Shown here: piece after piece, positions 25,569 through 38,239 of the stretch
How positions within the stretch are numbered: position 1 is the first letter of the stretch
How the letters are laid out: each line of letters begins with the position of its first letter
Assembly: GCF_029227915.1 (NCBI RefSeq)
Contig: NC_079881.1
Coordinates: 27,133,501-27,197,500, forward strand
Length of the DNA: 64,000 bases
Reading direction: 5' to 3'
DNA from: Hydractinia symbiolongicarpus
Taxonomy: Eukaryota; Cnidaria; Hydrozoa; Anthoathecata; Hydractiniidae
Program-made: the position numbers and the translations under genes
Notes under the pieces: generated by a model
What the model was told of the DNA's origin: nothing
Seen by the model: only the letters and a program-made list of their open reading frames with translations
Databases searched by the model: none

Positions 25569-28177
25569 AAAAAATCGTTCGGGAAATGAGTTTACTCCCT
25601 GGGTACTTTCTTTGTATACTTTTCACTATACGGGCCGAGTCTGGGATTTACTGGAAATCGCAGGTTTTCGTTTGCCGGCGATTAAACTTTTTTTATTAAG
25701 CGTCTCATCAAAAATGAAAACAAGTTTGAAAACTACGAGTCTCATGCGTTTTAGTGGTGAAAAAATAATTTAAAAAATCGTTCGGGAAATGAGTTTACTC
25801 CCTGGGTACTTTCTTTGTATACTTTTGACTATACGGGCCGGGTCTGGGATTTACGGTAAATCGCGGGTTTTCGTTTGCCGGCGATTAAACTTCTTTTATT
25901 CAGCGTCTCATCAAAAATGAAAACATTTTTAAAAAATACAAGTCTCATGCGATTTAGTGGTGAAAAGATAATTTAAAAAATCGTTCTGGAAATGAGTTTA
26001 CTCACAGGGTACTTTCTTTGTATACATTCGACTATACGGGACAAGCCCGGGATTTACGGGAAATCGCGGGTTTTCGTTTGCCGGCGATTAAACCTCTTTC
26101 ATTAAGCGTCTCATTAAAAATGAAAACATTTTTGATAACTACAAGTCTCATTCGTTCTAGTGGTGCAGAAGTAATTTGAAAAATCGTTCGGGAAATCAGT
26201 TTACTCATTGGGTACTTTCTTTATATACATTCAACTATACGTGCCAAGCCCGGGATTTACGGGAAATCGCGGGTTTTCGTTTGCCGGCGATTAAACTTTT
26301 CTTATTCAGCGTCTCATCAAAAATGAAAACAAGTTTGAAAACTACAAGTCTCATGCGTTTTAGTGGTGAAAAAATAACATAAAAAATCGTTCGGAAATTG
26401 AGTTTACTCCCTGGCTACTTTCTTTGTATACTTTTGACTATACGGGCCAAGCCCGGGATTTACGGGAAATCGCGGGTTTTTGTTTGCCGGCGATTAAACC
26501 TCTTTCATTAAGCGTCTCATTAAAAATGAAAACATTTTTGAAAACTACAAGTCTCATTCGTTCTAGTGGTGCAGAAGTAATTTGAAAAATCGTTCGGGAA
26601 ATCAGTTTACTCATTGGGTACCGGCCCGGGATTTACGGGAAATCGCTGGTTTTCGTTTGCCGGCGATTAAACTTCTTTTATTCAGCGTCTCATCAAAAAC
26701 GAAAACATTTTTGAAAACTACAAGTCTCATGCGTTTTAGTGGTGAAAAAATAATTTAAAAAATCGTTCTGGAAATGAGTTTACTCACAGGGTACTTTCTT
26801 TGTATACATTCGACTATACGGGCCAAGCCCGGGATTTGCAGGAAATCGCGGGTTTTCGTTTGCCGGCGATTTAACCTCTTTCATTAAGCGTCTCATCAAA
26901 AATGAAAACATTTTTAAAAACTATAAGTCTCATGGGCTTTAGTGGTGAAATAATAATTTAAAAAATCGTTCGGGAAATGAGTTTACTCCCTGGGTACTTT
27001 CTTTGTATACTTTTGACTATACGGGCCGAGTCTGGGATTTACGGGAAATCGCAGGTTTTCGTTTGCCGGCGATTAAACTTCTTTTATTCAGCGTCTCATC
27101 AAAAATGAAAACATTTTTGAAAACTACAAGTCTCATGCGATTTAGTGGTGAAAAGATAATTTAAAAAATCGTTCTGGAAATGAGTTTACTCACAGGGTAC
27201 TTTCTTTGTATACATTCGACTATACGGGACAAGCCCGGGATTTACGGGAAATCGCGGGTTTTCGTTTGCCGGCGATTAAACTTCTTTTATTCAGCGTCTC
27301 ATCAAAAATGAAAACAAGTTTAAAAACTACAAGTCTCATGCGTTTTAGTGGTGAAAAAATAATATAAAAAATCGTTCGGAAATTGAGTTTACTCCCTGGG
27401 TACTTTCTTTGTTTACTTTTGACTATACGGGCCAAGCCCGGGATTTACGGGAAATCGCGGGTTTTCGTTTGCCGGCGATTAAACTTCTTTTATTCAGCGT
27501 CTTATCAAAAATGAAAACATTTTTGAAAACTACAAGTCTTATGCGTTTTAGTGGTGAAAAAATAATTTAAAAAATCGTTCTGGAAATGAGTTTACTCACA
27601 GGGTACTTTCTTTGTATACATTCGACTATACGGGCCAAGCCCGGGATTTACGGGAAATCGCGGGTTTTCGTTTGCCGGCGATTAAACTTCTTTCAATAAG
27701 CGTCTCATCAAAAATGAAAACATTTTTAAAAACTACAAGTCTCATGGGCTTTAGTGGTGAAATAATAATTTAAAAAATCGTTCGGGAAATGAGTTTACTC
27801 CCTGGGTACTTTCTTTGTATACTTTTGACTATACGGGCCAAGCCCGGGATTTACGGGAAAACGCGGGTTTTCGTTTGTCGGCGATTAAATTTCTTTTATT
27901 CAGCGTCTCATCAAAAATGAAAACATTTTTGAAAACTACAAGTCTCATTCGTTCTAGTGGTGCAGAAATAATTTGAAAAATCGTTCAGGAAATCAGTTTA
28001 CTCATTGGGTACTTTCTTTATATACATTCAACTATACGTACCAAGCCCGGGATTTACGGGAAATCGCGGGTTTTCGTTTGCCGGCGATTAAACTTCTTTT
28101 ATTCAGCGTCTCATCAAAAATGAAAACAAGTTTGAAAACTACAAGTCTCATGCGTTTTAGTGGTGAAAAAATAGTTT
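25569..28177 (+). repeat. 2,609-bp HOR, copy 2
   Basis: Tandem second copy; the match runs on to about 28220, where CTTTTGACTATACGGGCCAAG replaces CTTTTCACTATACGGGCCGAG. The stretch 25590-27830 also recurs at offset 3,218 bp in 28808-31050, so the same material was copied again by a different exchange. Confidence 0.84.
26613..26785 (+). repeat. 173-bp monomer, copy 4
   Basis: Same join, 2,609 bp after copy 3, with AAAAACGAAAAC and CATGCGTTTTAG. Confidence 0.92.
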
Positions 28178-28807
28178 AAAAAATCGTTCGGGAAATGAGT
28201 TTACTCCCTGGGTACTTTCTTTGTATACTTTTGACTATACGGGCCAAGCCCGGGATTTACGGGAAATCGCGGGTTTTCGTTTGCCGGCGATTAAACTTCT
28301 TTTATTCAGCCTCTTATCAAAAATGAAAACATTTTTGAAAACTACAAGTCTTATGCGTTTTAGTGGTGAAAAAATAATTTAAAAAATCGTTCGAGAAATG
28401 AGTTTACTCCCTGGGTACTTTATTTGTATACTTTTCACTATACGGGCCGAGTCTGGGATTTCCGCGAAATCGCAGGTTTTCGTTTGCCGGCGATGAAACT
28501 TCTTTTATTCAGCGTCTCATCAAAAATGAAAACATTTTTGAAAACTGCAAGTCTCATGCGATTTAGTGGTGAAAAGATAATTTAAAAAATCGTTCTGGAA
28601 ATGAGTTTACTCACAGGGTACTTTCTTTGTATACATTCGACTATACGGGACAAGCCCAGGATTTACGGGAAATCGCGGGTTTTCGTTTGCCGGCGATTAA
28701 ACCTCTTTCATTAAGCGTCTCATTAAAAATGAAAACATTTTTGAAAACTACAAATCTCATTCGTTCTAGTGGTGCAGAAATAATTTGAAAAATCGTTCGG
28801 GAAATGA

Positions 28808-31050
28808 GTTTACTCCCTGGGTACTTTCTTTGTATAGTTTTCACTATACGGGCCGAGTCTGGGATTTACTGGAAATCGCAGGTTTTCGTTTGCCGGCGAT
28901 TAAACTTTTTTTATTAAGCGTCTCATCAAAAATGAAAACAAGTTTGAAAACTACGAGTCTCATGCGTTTTAGTGGTGAAAAAATAATTTTAAAAATCGTT
29001 CGGGAAATGAGTTTACTCCCTGGGTACTTTCTTTGTATACTTTTGACTATACGGGCCGGGTCTGGGATTTACGGTAAATCGCGGGTTTTCGTTTGCCGGC
29101 GATTAAACTTCTTTTATTCAGCGTCTCATCAAAAATGAAAACATTTTTGAAAACTACAAGTCTCATGCGATTTAGTGGTGAAAAGATAATTTAAAAAATC
29201 GTTCTGGAAATGAGTTTACTCACAGGGTACTTTCTTTGTATACATTCGACTATACGGGACAAGCCCGGGATTTACGGGAAATCGCGGGTTTTCGTTTGCC
29301 GGCGATTAAACCTCTTTCATTAAGCGTCTCATTAAAAATGAAAACATTTTTGAAAACTACAAGTCTCATTCGTTCTAGTGGTGCAGAAGTAATTTGAAAA
29401 ATCGTTCGGGAAATCAGTTTACTCATTGGGTACTTTCTTTATATACATTCAACTATACGTGTCAAGCCCGGGATTTACGGGAAATCGCGGGTTTTCGTTT
29501 GCCGGCGATTAAACTTTTCTTATTCAGCGTCTCATCAAAAATGAAAACAAGTTTGAAAACTACAAGTCTCATGCGTTTTAGTGGTGAAAAAATAACATAA
29601 AAAATCGTTCGGAAATTGAGTTTACTCCCTGGCTACTTTCTTTGTATACTTTTGACTATACGGGCCAAGCCCGGGATTTACGGGAAATCGCGGGTTTTTG
29701 TTTGCCGGCGATTAAACCTCTTTCATTAAGCGTCTCATTAAAAATGAAAACATTTTTGAAAACTACAAGTCTCATTCGTTCTAGTGGTGCAGAAGTAATT
29801 TGAAAAATCGTTCGGGAAATCAGTTTACTCATTGGGTACCGGCCCGGGATTTACGGGAAATCGCTGGTTTTCGTTTGCCGGCGATTAAACTTCTTTTATT
29901 CAGCGTCTCATCAAAAACGAAAACATTTTTGAAAACTACAAGTCTCATGCGTTTTAGTGGTGAAAAAATAATTTAAAAAATCGTTCTGGAAATGAGTTTA
30001 CTCACAGGGTACTTTCTTTGTATACATTCGACTATACGGGCCAAGCCCGGGATTTGCAGGAAATCGCGGGTTTTCGTTTGCCGGCGATTTAACCTCTTTC
30101 ATTAAGCGTCTCATCAAAAATGAAAACATTTTTAAAAACTATAAGTCTCATGGGCTTTAGTGGTGAAATAATAATTTAAAAAATCGTTCGGGAAATGAGT
30201 TTACTCCCTGGGTACTTTCTTTGTATACTTTTGACTATACGGGCCGAGTCTGGGATTTACGGGAAATCGCAGGTTTTCGTTTGCCGGCGATTAAACTTCT
30301 TTTATTCAGCGTCTCATCAAAAATGAAAACATTTTTGAAAACTACAAGTCTCATGCGATTTAGTGGTGAAAAGATAATTTAAAAAATCGTTCTGGAAATG
30401 AGTTTACTCACAGGGTACTTTCTTTGTATACATTCGACTATACGGGACAAGCCCGGGATTTACGGGAAATCGCGGGTTTTCGTTTGCCGGCGATTAAACT
30501 TCTTTTATTCAGCGTCTCATCAAAAATGAAAACAAGTTTAAAAACTACAAGTCTCATGCGTTTTAGTGGTGAAAAAATAATATAAAAAATCGTTCGGAAA
30601 TTGAGTTTACTCCCTGGGTACTTTCTTTGTTTACTTTTGACTATACGGGCCAAGCCCGGGATTTACGGGAAATCGCGGGTTTTCGTTTGCCGGCGATTAA
30701 ACTTCTTTTATTCAGCGTCTTATCAAAAATGAAAACATTTTTGAAAACTACAAGTCTTATGCGTTTTAGTGGTGAAAAAATAATTTAAAAAATCGTTCTG
30801 GAAATGAGTTTACTCACAGGGTACTTTCTTTGTATACATTCGACTATACGGGCCAAGCCCGGGATTTACGGGAAATCGCGGGTTTTCGTTTGCCGGCGAT
30901 TAAACTTCTTTCAATAAGCGTCTCATCAAAAATGAAAACATTTTTAAAAACTACAAGTCTCATGGGCTTTAGTGGTGAAATAATAATTTAAAAAATCGTT
31001 CGGGAAATGAGTTTACTCCCTGGGTACTTTCTTTGTATACTTTTGACTAT
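28808..31050 (+). repeat. Segment repeated from about 25590-27830 at offset 3,218 bp
   Basis: The offset is 16 monomers minus 30 bp. Shared marks are TTACTGGAAATCG, GGGCCGGGTCTGGG with TTACGGTAAATCG, class C with CGTGCC or CGTGTC (26207 and 29425), the 173-bp monomer (26613 and 29831) and GATTTGCAGG with ACTATAAGTC. One difference is AATAATTTTAAAAATCG near 28983. The match ends where the 812-bp tandem series takes over. Confidence 0.82.
29831..30003 (+). repeat. 173-bp monomer, copy 5 (last)
   Basis: Same join, 3,218 bp after copy 4. Its body (AAATCGCTGG with AAAAACGAAAAC) is the same combination found in class D from 32.6 kb onward. Confidence 0.92.
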
Positions 31051-32550
31051 ACGGGCCGAGTCTGGGATTTACGGGAAATCGCAGGTTTTCGTTTGCCGGC
31101 GATTAAACTTCTTTTATTCAGCGTCTCATCAAAAATGAAAACATTTTTGAAAACTACAAGTCTCATGCGATTTAGTGGTGAAAAGATAATTTAAAAAATC
31201 GTTCTGGAAATGAGTTTACTCACAGGGTACTTTCTTTGTATACATTCGACTATACGGGACAAGCCCGGGATTTACGGGAAATCGCGGATTTTCGTTTGCC
31301 GGCGATTAAACTTCTTTTATTCAGCGTCTCATCAAAAATGAAAACAAGTTTAAAAACTACAAGTCTCATGCGTTTTAGTGGTGAAAAAATAATATAAAAA
31401 ATCGTTCGGAAATTGAGTTTACTCCCTGGGTACTTTCTTTGTTTACTTTTGATTATACGGGCCAAGCCCGGGATTTACGGGAAATCGCGGGTTTTCGTTT
31501 GCCGGCGATTAAACTTCTTTTATTCAGCGTCTTATCAAAAATGAAAACATTTTTGAAAACTACAAGTCTTATGCGTTTTAGTGGTGAAAAAATAATTTAA
31601 AAAATCGTTCTGGAAATGAGTTTACTCACAGGGTACTTTCTTTGTATACATTCGACTATACGGGCCAAGCCCGGGATTTACGGGAAATCGCGGGTTTTCG
31701 TTTGCCGGCGATTAAACTTCTTTCAATAAGCGTCTCATCAAAAATGAAAACATTTTTAAAAACTACAAGTCTCATGGGCTTTAGTGGTGAAATAATAATT
31801 TAAAAAATCGTTCGGGAAATGAGTTTACTCCCTGGGTACTTTCTTTTTATACTTTTGACTATACGGGCCGAGTCTGGGATTTGCGGGAAATCGCAGGTTT
31901 TCGTTTGCCGGCGATTAAACTTCTTTTATTCAGCGTCTCATCAAAAATGAAAACATTTTTGAAAACTACAAGTCTCATGCGATTTAGTGGTGAAAAGATA
32001 ATTTAAAAAATCGTTCTGGAAATGAGTTTACTCACAGGGTACTTTCTTTGTATACATTCGACTATACGGGACAAGCCCGGGATTTACGGGAAATCGCGGG
32101 TTTTCGTTTGCCGGCGATTAAACTTCTTTTATTCAGCGTCTCATCAAAAATGAAAACAAGTTTAAAAACTACAAGTCTCATGCGTTTTAGTGGTGAAAAA
32201 ATAATATAAAAAATCGTTCGGAAATTGAGTTTACTCCCTGGGTACTTTCTTTGTTTACTTTTGACTATACGGGCCAAGCCCGGGATTTACGGGAAATCGC
32301 GGGTTTTCGTTTGCCGGCGATTAAACTTCTTTTATTCAGCGTCTTATCAAAAATGAAAACATTTTTAAAAACTACAAGTCTTATGCGTTTTAGTGGTGAA
32401 AAAATAATTTAAAAAATCGTTCTGGAAATGAGTTTACTCACAGGGTACTTTCTTTGTATACATTCGACTATACGGGCCAAGACCGGGATTTACGGGAAAT
32501 CGCGGGTTTTCGTTTGCCGGCGATTAAACTTCTTTCAATAAGCGTCTCAT
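30140..32550 (+). repeat. 812-bp four-monomer HOR, about three copies
   Basis: The four-monomer order F-G-B-(H/E chimera) repeats at exactly 812 bp: G monomers start near 30409, 31221 and 32033. The fourth member is a chimera, with a class H front (CTTCTTTCAATAAG) and a class E back (ATTTTTAAAAAC, CATGGGCTTTAG), for example 30816-31018. Copies differ by scattered bases, such as CGCGGATTTTCG near 31285 and CTTTCTTTTTATAC near 31845. The series ends near 32550, where ATGAGAACG begins a true H monomer. Confidence 0.86.
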
Positions 32551-35517
32551 CAAAAATGAGAACGTTTTTGAAAACTACAAGTCTCCTGCGTTTTAGTGGT
32601 GAAAAAAAAATTTAAAAAATCATTCGGGAAATGAGTTTATTCCCTGGGTACTTTCTTTGTATACATCCGACTACACGGGCCAGGCCCGGGATTTAGGGGA
32701 AATCGCTGGTTTTCGTTTGCCGGCGATTAAACTTCTTTTATTCAGCGTCTCATCAAAAACGAAAACATTTTTGAAAACTACAAGTCTCATGCGTTTTAGT
32801 GGTGAAAAAATAATTTAAAAAATCGTTCTGGAAATGAGTTTACTCACAGGGTACTTTCTTTGTATACATTCGACTATACGGGCCAAGCCCGGGATTTGCG
32901 GGAAATCGCGGGTTTTCGTTTGCCGGCGATTTAACCTCTTTCATTAAGCGTCTCATCAAAAATGAAAACATTTTTAAAAACTACAAGTCTCATGGGCTTT
33001 AGTGGTGAAATAATAATTTAAAAAATCGTTCGGGAAATGAGTTTACTCCCTGGGTACTTTCTTTGTATACTTTTGACTATACGGGCCAAGCCTGGGATTT
33101 ACGGGAAATCGCGGGTTTTCGTTTGCCGGCGATTAAACTTCTTTTATTCAGCGTCTTATCAAAAATGAAAAATTTTTTGAAAACTAAAAGTCTTCTGCGT
33201 TTTAGTGGTGAAAAAATAATTTAAAAAATCGTTCTGGAAATAAGTTTACACACAGGGTACTTTCTTTGTATACATTCGACTATACGGGACAAGCTCGGGA
33301 TTTACGGGAAATCCCGGGTTTTCGTTTGCCGGCGATTAAACTTCTTTTATTCAGCGTCTCATCAAAAACGAAAACATTTTTGAAAACTACAAGTCTCATG
33401 CGTTTTAGTGGTGAAAAAATAATTTAAAAAATCGTTCTGGAAATGAGTTTACTCACAGGGTACTTTTTTTGTATACATTCGACCATACGGGCCAAGCCCG
33501 GGATTTACGGAAAATCGCGGGTTTTCGTTTGACGCCGATTAAACTTCTTTCAATAAGCGTCTCATCAAAAATGAGAACATTTTTGACAACTACAAGTCTC
33601 CTGCGTTTTAGTGGTGAAAAAAAAATTTAAAAAATCATTCGGGAAATGAGTTTATTCCTTGGGTACTTTCTTTGTATACATCCGACTACACGGGCCAGGC
33701 CCGGGATTTACGGGAAATCGCTGGTTTTCGTTTGCCGGCGATTAAACTTCTTTTATTCAGCGTCTCATCAAAAACGAAAACATTTTTGAAAACTACAGGT
33801 CTCATGCGTTTTATTGGTGAAAAAATAATTTAAAAAATCGTTCTGGAAATGAGTTTACTCACAGCGTACTTTCTTTGTATACATTCGACTATACGGGCCA
33901 AGCCCGGGATTTGCGGAAATCGCGGGTTTTCGTTTGCCGGCGATTTAACCTCTTTCATTAAGCGTCTCATCAAAAATGAAAACATTTTTAAAAACTACAA
34001 GTCTCATGGGCTTTAGTGGTGAAATAATAATTTAAAAAATCGTTCGGGAAATGAGTTTACTCCCTGGGTACTTTCTTTGTATACTTTTGACTATACGGGC
34101 TGAGTCTGGGATTTACGGGAAATCGCAGATTTTCATTTGCCGGCGATTAAACTTCTTTTATTCAGCGTCTCATCAAAAATGAAAACATTTTTGAAAACTA
34201 CAAGTCTCATGCGATTTAGTGGTGAAAAGATAATTTAAAAAATCGTTCTGGAAATGAGTTTACTCACAGGGTACTTTCTTTGTATACATTCGACTATACG
34301 GGACAAGCCTGGGATTTACGGGAAATCGCGGGTTTTCGTTTGCCGGCGATTAAACTTCTTTTATTCAGCGTCTCATCAAAAATGAAAACAAGTTTGAAAA
34401 CTACAAGTCTCATGCGTTTTAGTGGTGAAAAAATAATATGAAAAATCGTTCGGAAATTGAGTTTATTCCCTGGGTACTTTCTTTGTATACTTTTGACTAT
34501 ACGGGCCAAGCCCGGGATTTACGGGAAATCGCGGGTTTTCGTTTGCCGGCGATTAAACTTCTTTTATTCAGCGTCTTATCAAAAATGAAAACATTTTTGA
34601 AAACTACAAGTCTTATGCGTTTTAGTGGTGAAAAAATAATTTAAAAAATCGTTCTGGAAATGAGTTTACTCACAGGGTACTTTCTTTGTATACATTCGAC
34701 TATACGGGCCAAGCCCGGGATTTACGGAAAATCGCGGGTTTTCGTTTGCCGGCGATTAAACTTCTTTCAATAAGCGTCTCATCAAAAATGAGAACATTTT
34801 TGAAAACTACAAGTCTCCTGCGTTTTAGTGGTGAAAAAAAAATTTAAAAAATCATTCGGGAAATGAGTTTATTCCCTGGGTACTTTCTTTGTATACATCC
34901 GACTACACGGGCCAGGCCCGGGATTTAGGGGAAATCGCTGGTTTTCGTTTGCCGGCGTATAAACTTCTTTTATTCAGCGTCTCATCAAAAACGAAAACAT
35001 TTTTGAAAACTACAAGTCTCATGCGTTTTAGTGGTGAAAAAATAATTTAAAAAATCGTTCTGGAAATGAGTTTACTCACAGGGTACTTTCTTTGTATACA
35101 TTCGACTATACGGGCCAAGTCTGGGATTTACGGGAAATCGCAGGTTTCCGTTTGCCGGCGATTAAACTTCTTTTATTCAGCGTCTCATCAAAAATGAAAA
35201 CAGTTTTTGAAAACTACAAGTCTCATGCGATTTAGTGGTGAAAAGATAATTTAAAAAATCGTTCTGGAAATGAGTTTACTCACAGGGTACTTTCTTTGTA
35301 TACATTCGACTATACGGGACAAGCCCGGGATTTACGGGAAATCACGGGTTTTCGTTTGCCGGCGATTAAACTTCTTTTATTCAGCGTCTCATCAAAAATG
35401 AAAACAAGTTTGAAAACTACAAGTCTCATGCGTTTTAGTGGTGAAAAAATAATATAAAAAATCGTTCGGAAATTGAGTTTACTCCCTGGGTACTTTCTTT
35501 GTATACTTTTGACTATA

Positions 35518-35530
35518 CGGGCCAAGCCCG
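35518..35530 (+). repeat. GC dyad CGGGC-CAA-GCCCG (example)
   Basis: Perfect 5-bp arms with a 3-base spacer, overlapping the CCCGGG palindrome. Present in classes A, B, E and H; broken in F (GCCGAGTCTGG), C (CGTACCAAGCCCG) and partly in G (CGGGACAAGCCCG). Confidence 0.85.
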
Positions 35531-35531
35531 G

Positions 35532-35546
35532 GATTTACGGGAAATC
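35532..35546 (+). repeat. Small dyad GATTT-ACGGG-AAATC (example)
   Basis: Five-base arms with a five-base loop directly after the GC dyad. Class E keeps the arms with GCGGG in the loop; class D has GATTT-AGGGG-AAATC. The arms are therefore retained in almost all classes while the loop varies. Confidence 0.75.
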
Positions 35547-35560
35547 GCGGGTTTTCGTTT

Positions 35561-35566
35561 GCCGGC
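35561..35566 (+). other. Near-invariant GCCGGC palindrome (example)
   Basis: GCCGGC inside CGTTTGCCGGCGATTAAAC is intact in nearly every monomer and sits at the same phase. Exceptions are few, such as GTCGGCG near 3568, TACCGGCG near 3363, GACGCCG near 33531, CCCGCG near 43682 and GCCGGCAA near 40430. It is a methylation-sensitive NaeI/NgoMIV site and should give a 203-bp ladder. Confidence 0.85.
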
Positions 35567-35594
35567 GATTAAACTTCTTTTATTCAGCGTCTTA

Positions 35595-35616
35595 TCAAAA
35601 ATGAAAACATTTTTGA
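35595..35616 (+). repeat. 22-bp A/T dyad (example in class B)
   Basis: TCAAAAATG, then AAAA, then CATTTTTGA: a perfect inverted repeat with 9-bp arms and a 4-base spacer. It occurs in most monomers. AACAAGTTTG (typical of C and G) breaks two arm positions, ATTTTTAAAAAC (E) breaks the outer end, and ACGAAAAC (D) breaks one position. It could form a cruciform or bind a dimeric protein; neither is shown by the sequence. Confidence 0.85.
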
Positions 35617-38239
35617 AAACTACAAGTCTTATGCGTTTTAGTGGTGAAAAAATAATTTAAAAAATCGTTCTGGAAATGAGTTTACTCACAGGGTACTTTC
35701 TTTGTATACATTCGACTATACGGGCCAAGCCCGGGATTTACGGGAAATCGCGGGTTTTCGTTTGCCGGCGATTAAACTTCTTTCAATAAGCGTCTCATCA
35801 AAAATGAGAACATTTTTGAAAACTACAAGTCTCCTGCGTTTTAGTGGTGAAAAAATAATTTAAAAAATCGTTCTGGAAATGAGTTTACTCACAGGGTACT
35901 TTCTTTGTATACATTCGACTATACGGGCCAAGCCCGGGATTTGCGGGAAATCGCGGGTTTTCGTTTGCCGGCGATTTAACCTCTTTCATTAAGCGTCTCA
36001 TCAAAAATGAAAACATTTTTAAAAACTACAAGTCTCATGGGCTTTAGTGGTGAAATAATAATTTAAAAAATCGTTCGGGAAATGAGTTTACTCCCTGGGT
36101 ACTTTCTTTGTATACTTTTGACTATACGGGCCGAGTCTGGGATTTACGGGAAATCGCAGGTTTTCGTTTGCCGGCGATTAAACTTCTTTTATTCAGCGTC
36201 TCATCAAAAATGAAAACATTTTTGAAAACTACAAGTCTCATGCGATTTAGTGCTGAAAAGATAATTTAAAAAATCGTTCTGGAAATGAGTTTACTCACAG
36301 GGTACTTTCTTTGTATACATTCGACTATACGGGACAAGCCCGGGATTTACGGGAAATCGCGGGTTTTCGTTTGCCGGCGATTAAACTTCTTTTATTCAGC
36401 GTCTCATCAAAAATGAAAACAAGTTTGAAAACTACAAGTCTCATGCGTTTTAGTGGTGAAAAAATAATATAAAAAATCGTTCGGAAATTGAGTTTACTCC
36501 CTGGGTACTTTCTTTGTATACTTTTGACTATACGGGCCAAGCCCGGGATTTACGGGAAATCGCGGGTTTTCATTTGCCGGCGATTAAACTTCTTTTATTC
36601 AGCGTCTTATCAAAAATGAAAACATTTTTGAAAACTACAAGTCTTATGCGTTTTAGTGGTGAAAAAATAATTTAAAAAATCGTTCTGAAAATGAGTTTAC
36701 TCACAGGGTACTTTCTTTCTATACATTCGACTATACGGGCCAAGCCCGGGATTTACGGGAAATCGCGGGTTTTCGTTTGCCGGCGATTAAACTTCTTTCA
36801 ATAAGCGTCTCATCAAAAATGAGAACATTTTTGAAAACTACAAGTCTCCTGCGTTTTAGTGGTAAAAAAAAAATTTAAAAAATCATTCGGGAAATGAGTT
36901 TATTCCCTGGGTACTTTCTTTGTATACATCCGACTACACGGGCCAGGCCCGGGATTTAGGGGAGATCGCTAGTTTTCGTTTGCCGGCGATTAAACTTCTT
37001 TTATTCAGCGTCTCATCAAAAACGAAAACATTTTTGAAAACTACAAGTCTCATGCGTTTTAGTGGTGAAAAAATAATTTAAAAAATCGTTCTGGAAATGA
37101 GTTTACTCACAAGGTACTTTCTTTGTATACATTGGACTATACGGGCCAAGCCCGGGATTTACGGGAAATCGCGGGTTTTCGTTTGCCGGCGATTAAACTT
37201 CTTTCAATAAGCGTCTCATCAAAAAATGAGAAAATTTTTGAAAACTACAAGTCTCCTGCGTTTTAGTGGGGAAAAAAAAATTTAAAAAATAATTCGGGAA
37301 ATGAGTATATTCCCTGGGTACTTTCTTTGTATACATCCGACTACACGGGCCAGGCCCGGGATTTAGGGGAAATCGCTGGTTTTTGTTTGCCGGCGATTAA
37401 ACTTCTTTTATTCAGCGAATCATCAAAAACGAAAACATTTTTGAAAACTACAAGTCTCATGCGTTTTAGTGGTGAAAAAATAATTTAAAAAATCGTTCTG
37501 GAAATGAGTTTAATTACAGGGTACTTTCTTTGTATACATTCGACTATACCGGCCAAGCCCGGGATTTGCGGGAAATCGCGGGTTTTCGTTTGCCGGCGAT
37601 TTAACCTCTTTCATTAGGCGTCTCATCAAAAATGAAAACATTTTTAAAAACTACAAGTCTCATGGGCTTTAGTGGTGAAATAATAACTTAAAAAATCGTT
37701 CGGGAAATGAGTTTACTCCCTGGGTACTTTCTTTGTATACTTTTGACTATACGGGCCGAGTCTGGGATTTACGGGAAATCGCAGGTTTTCGTTTGCCGGC
37801 GATTAAACTTCTTTTATTCAGCGTCTCATCAAAAATGAAAACATTTTTGAAAACTACAAGTCTAATGCGATTTAGTGGTGAAAAGATAATTTAAAAAATC
37901 GTTCTGGAAATGAGTTTACTCACAGGGTACTTTCTTTGTATACATTCGACTATACGGGACAAGCCCGGGATTTACGGGAAATCGCGGGTTTTCGTTTGCC
38001 GGCGATTAAACTTCTTTTATTCAGCGTCTCATCAAAAATGAAAACAAGTTTGAAAACTACAAGTCTCATGCGTTTTAGTGGTGAAAAAATAATATAAAAA
38101 ATCGTTCGGAAATTGAGTTTACTCCCTGGGTACTTTCTTTGTATACTTTTGACTATACGGGCCAAGCCCGGGATTTACGGGAAATCGCGGGTTTTCGTTT
38201 GCCGGCGATTAAACTTCTTTTATTCAGTGTCTTATCAAA

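Larger units (their letters stand above)
35485..35687 (+). repeat. Reference class B monomer (203 bp)
   Basis: Class B is preceded by TTCGGAAATTGAG or TTCGGGAAATGAG and starts CTCCCTGGG, with TATACTTTTGACTATACGGG where class A has TATACATTCGAC. The rest matches class A closely, including GGGCCAAGCCCGGG, GATTTACGGGAAATC and the 22-bp A/T dyad. This example lies in the order G (about 35282), B, H (35688), which is the standard neighbourhood of class B between 32 and 56 kb. Confidence 0.9.

Noticed and set aside
28785-29138. Longest open reading frame, 117 codons, and the many 66 to 102 codon frames like it on both strands
   Set aside because: All are windows on the same repeat phase. A 203-bp unit shifts frame every copy, the frames stop at repeat-specific positions, starts are set by chance ATG, and plus- and minus-strand frames overlap in the same monomers. 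This one is longer only because AATTTTAAAAATC replaces AATTTAAAAAATC.
35518-35546. Rho-independent terminator from the GC dyad
   Set aside because: The stem is only 5 to 6 bp, there is no T run directly after it, and there is no gene upstream.
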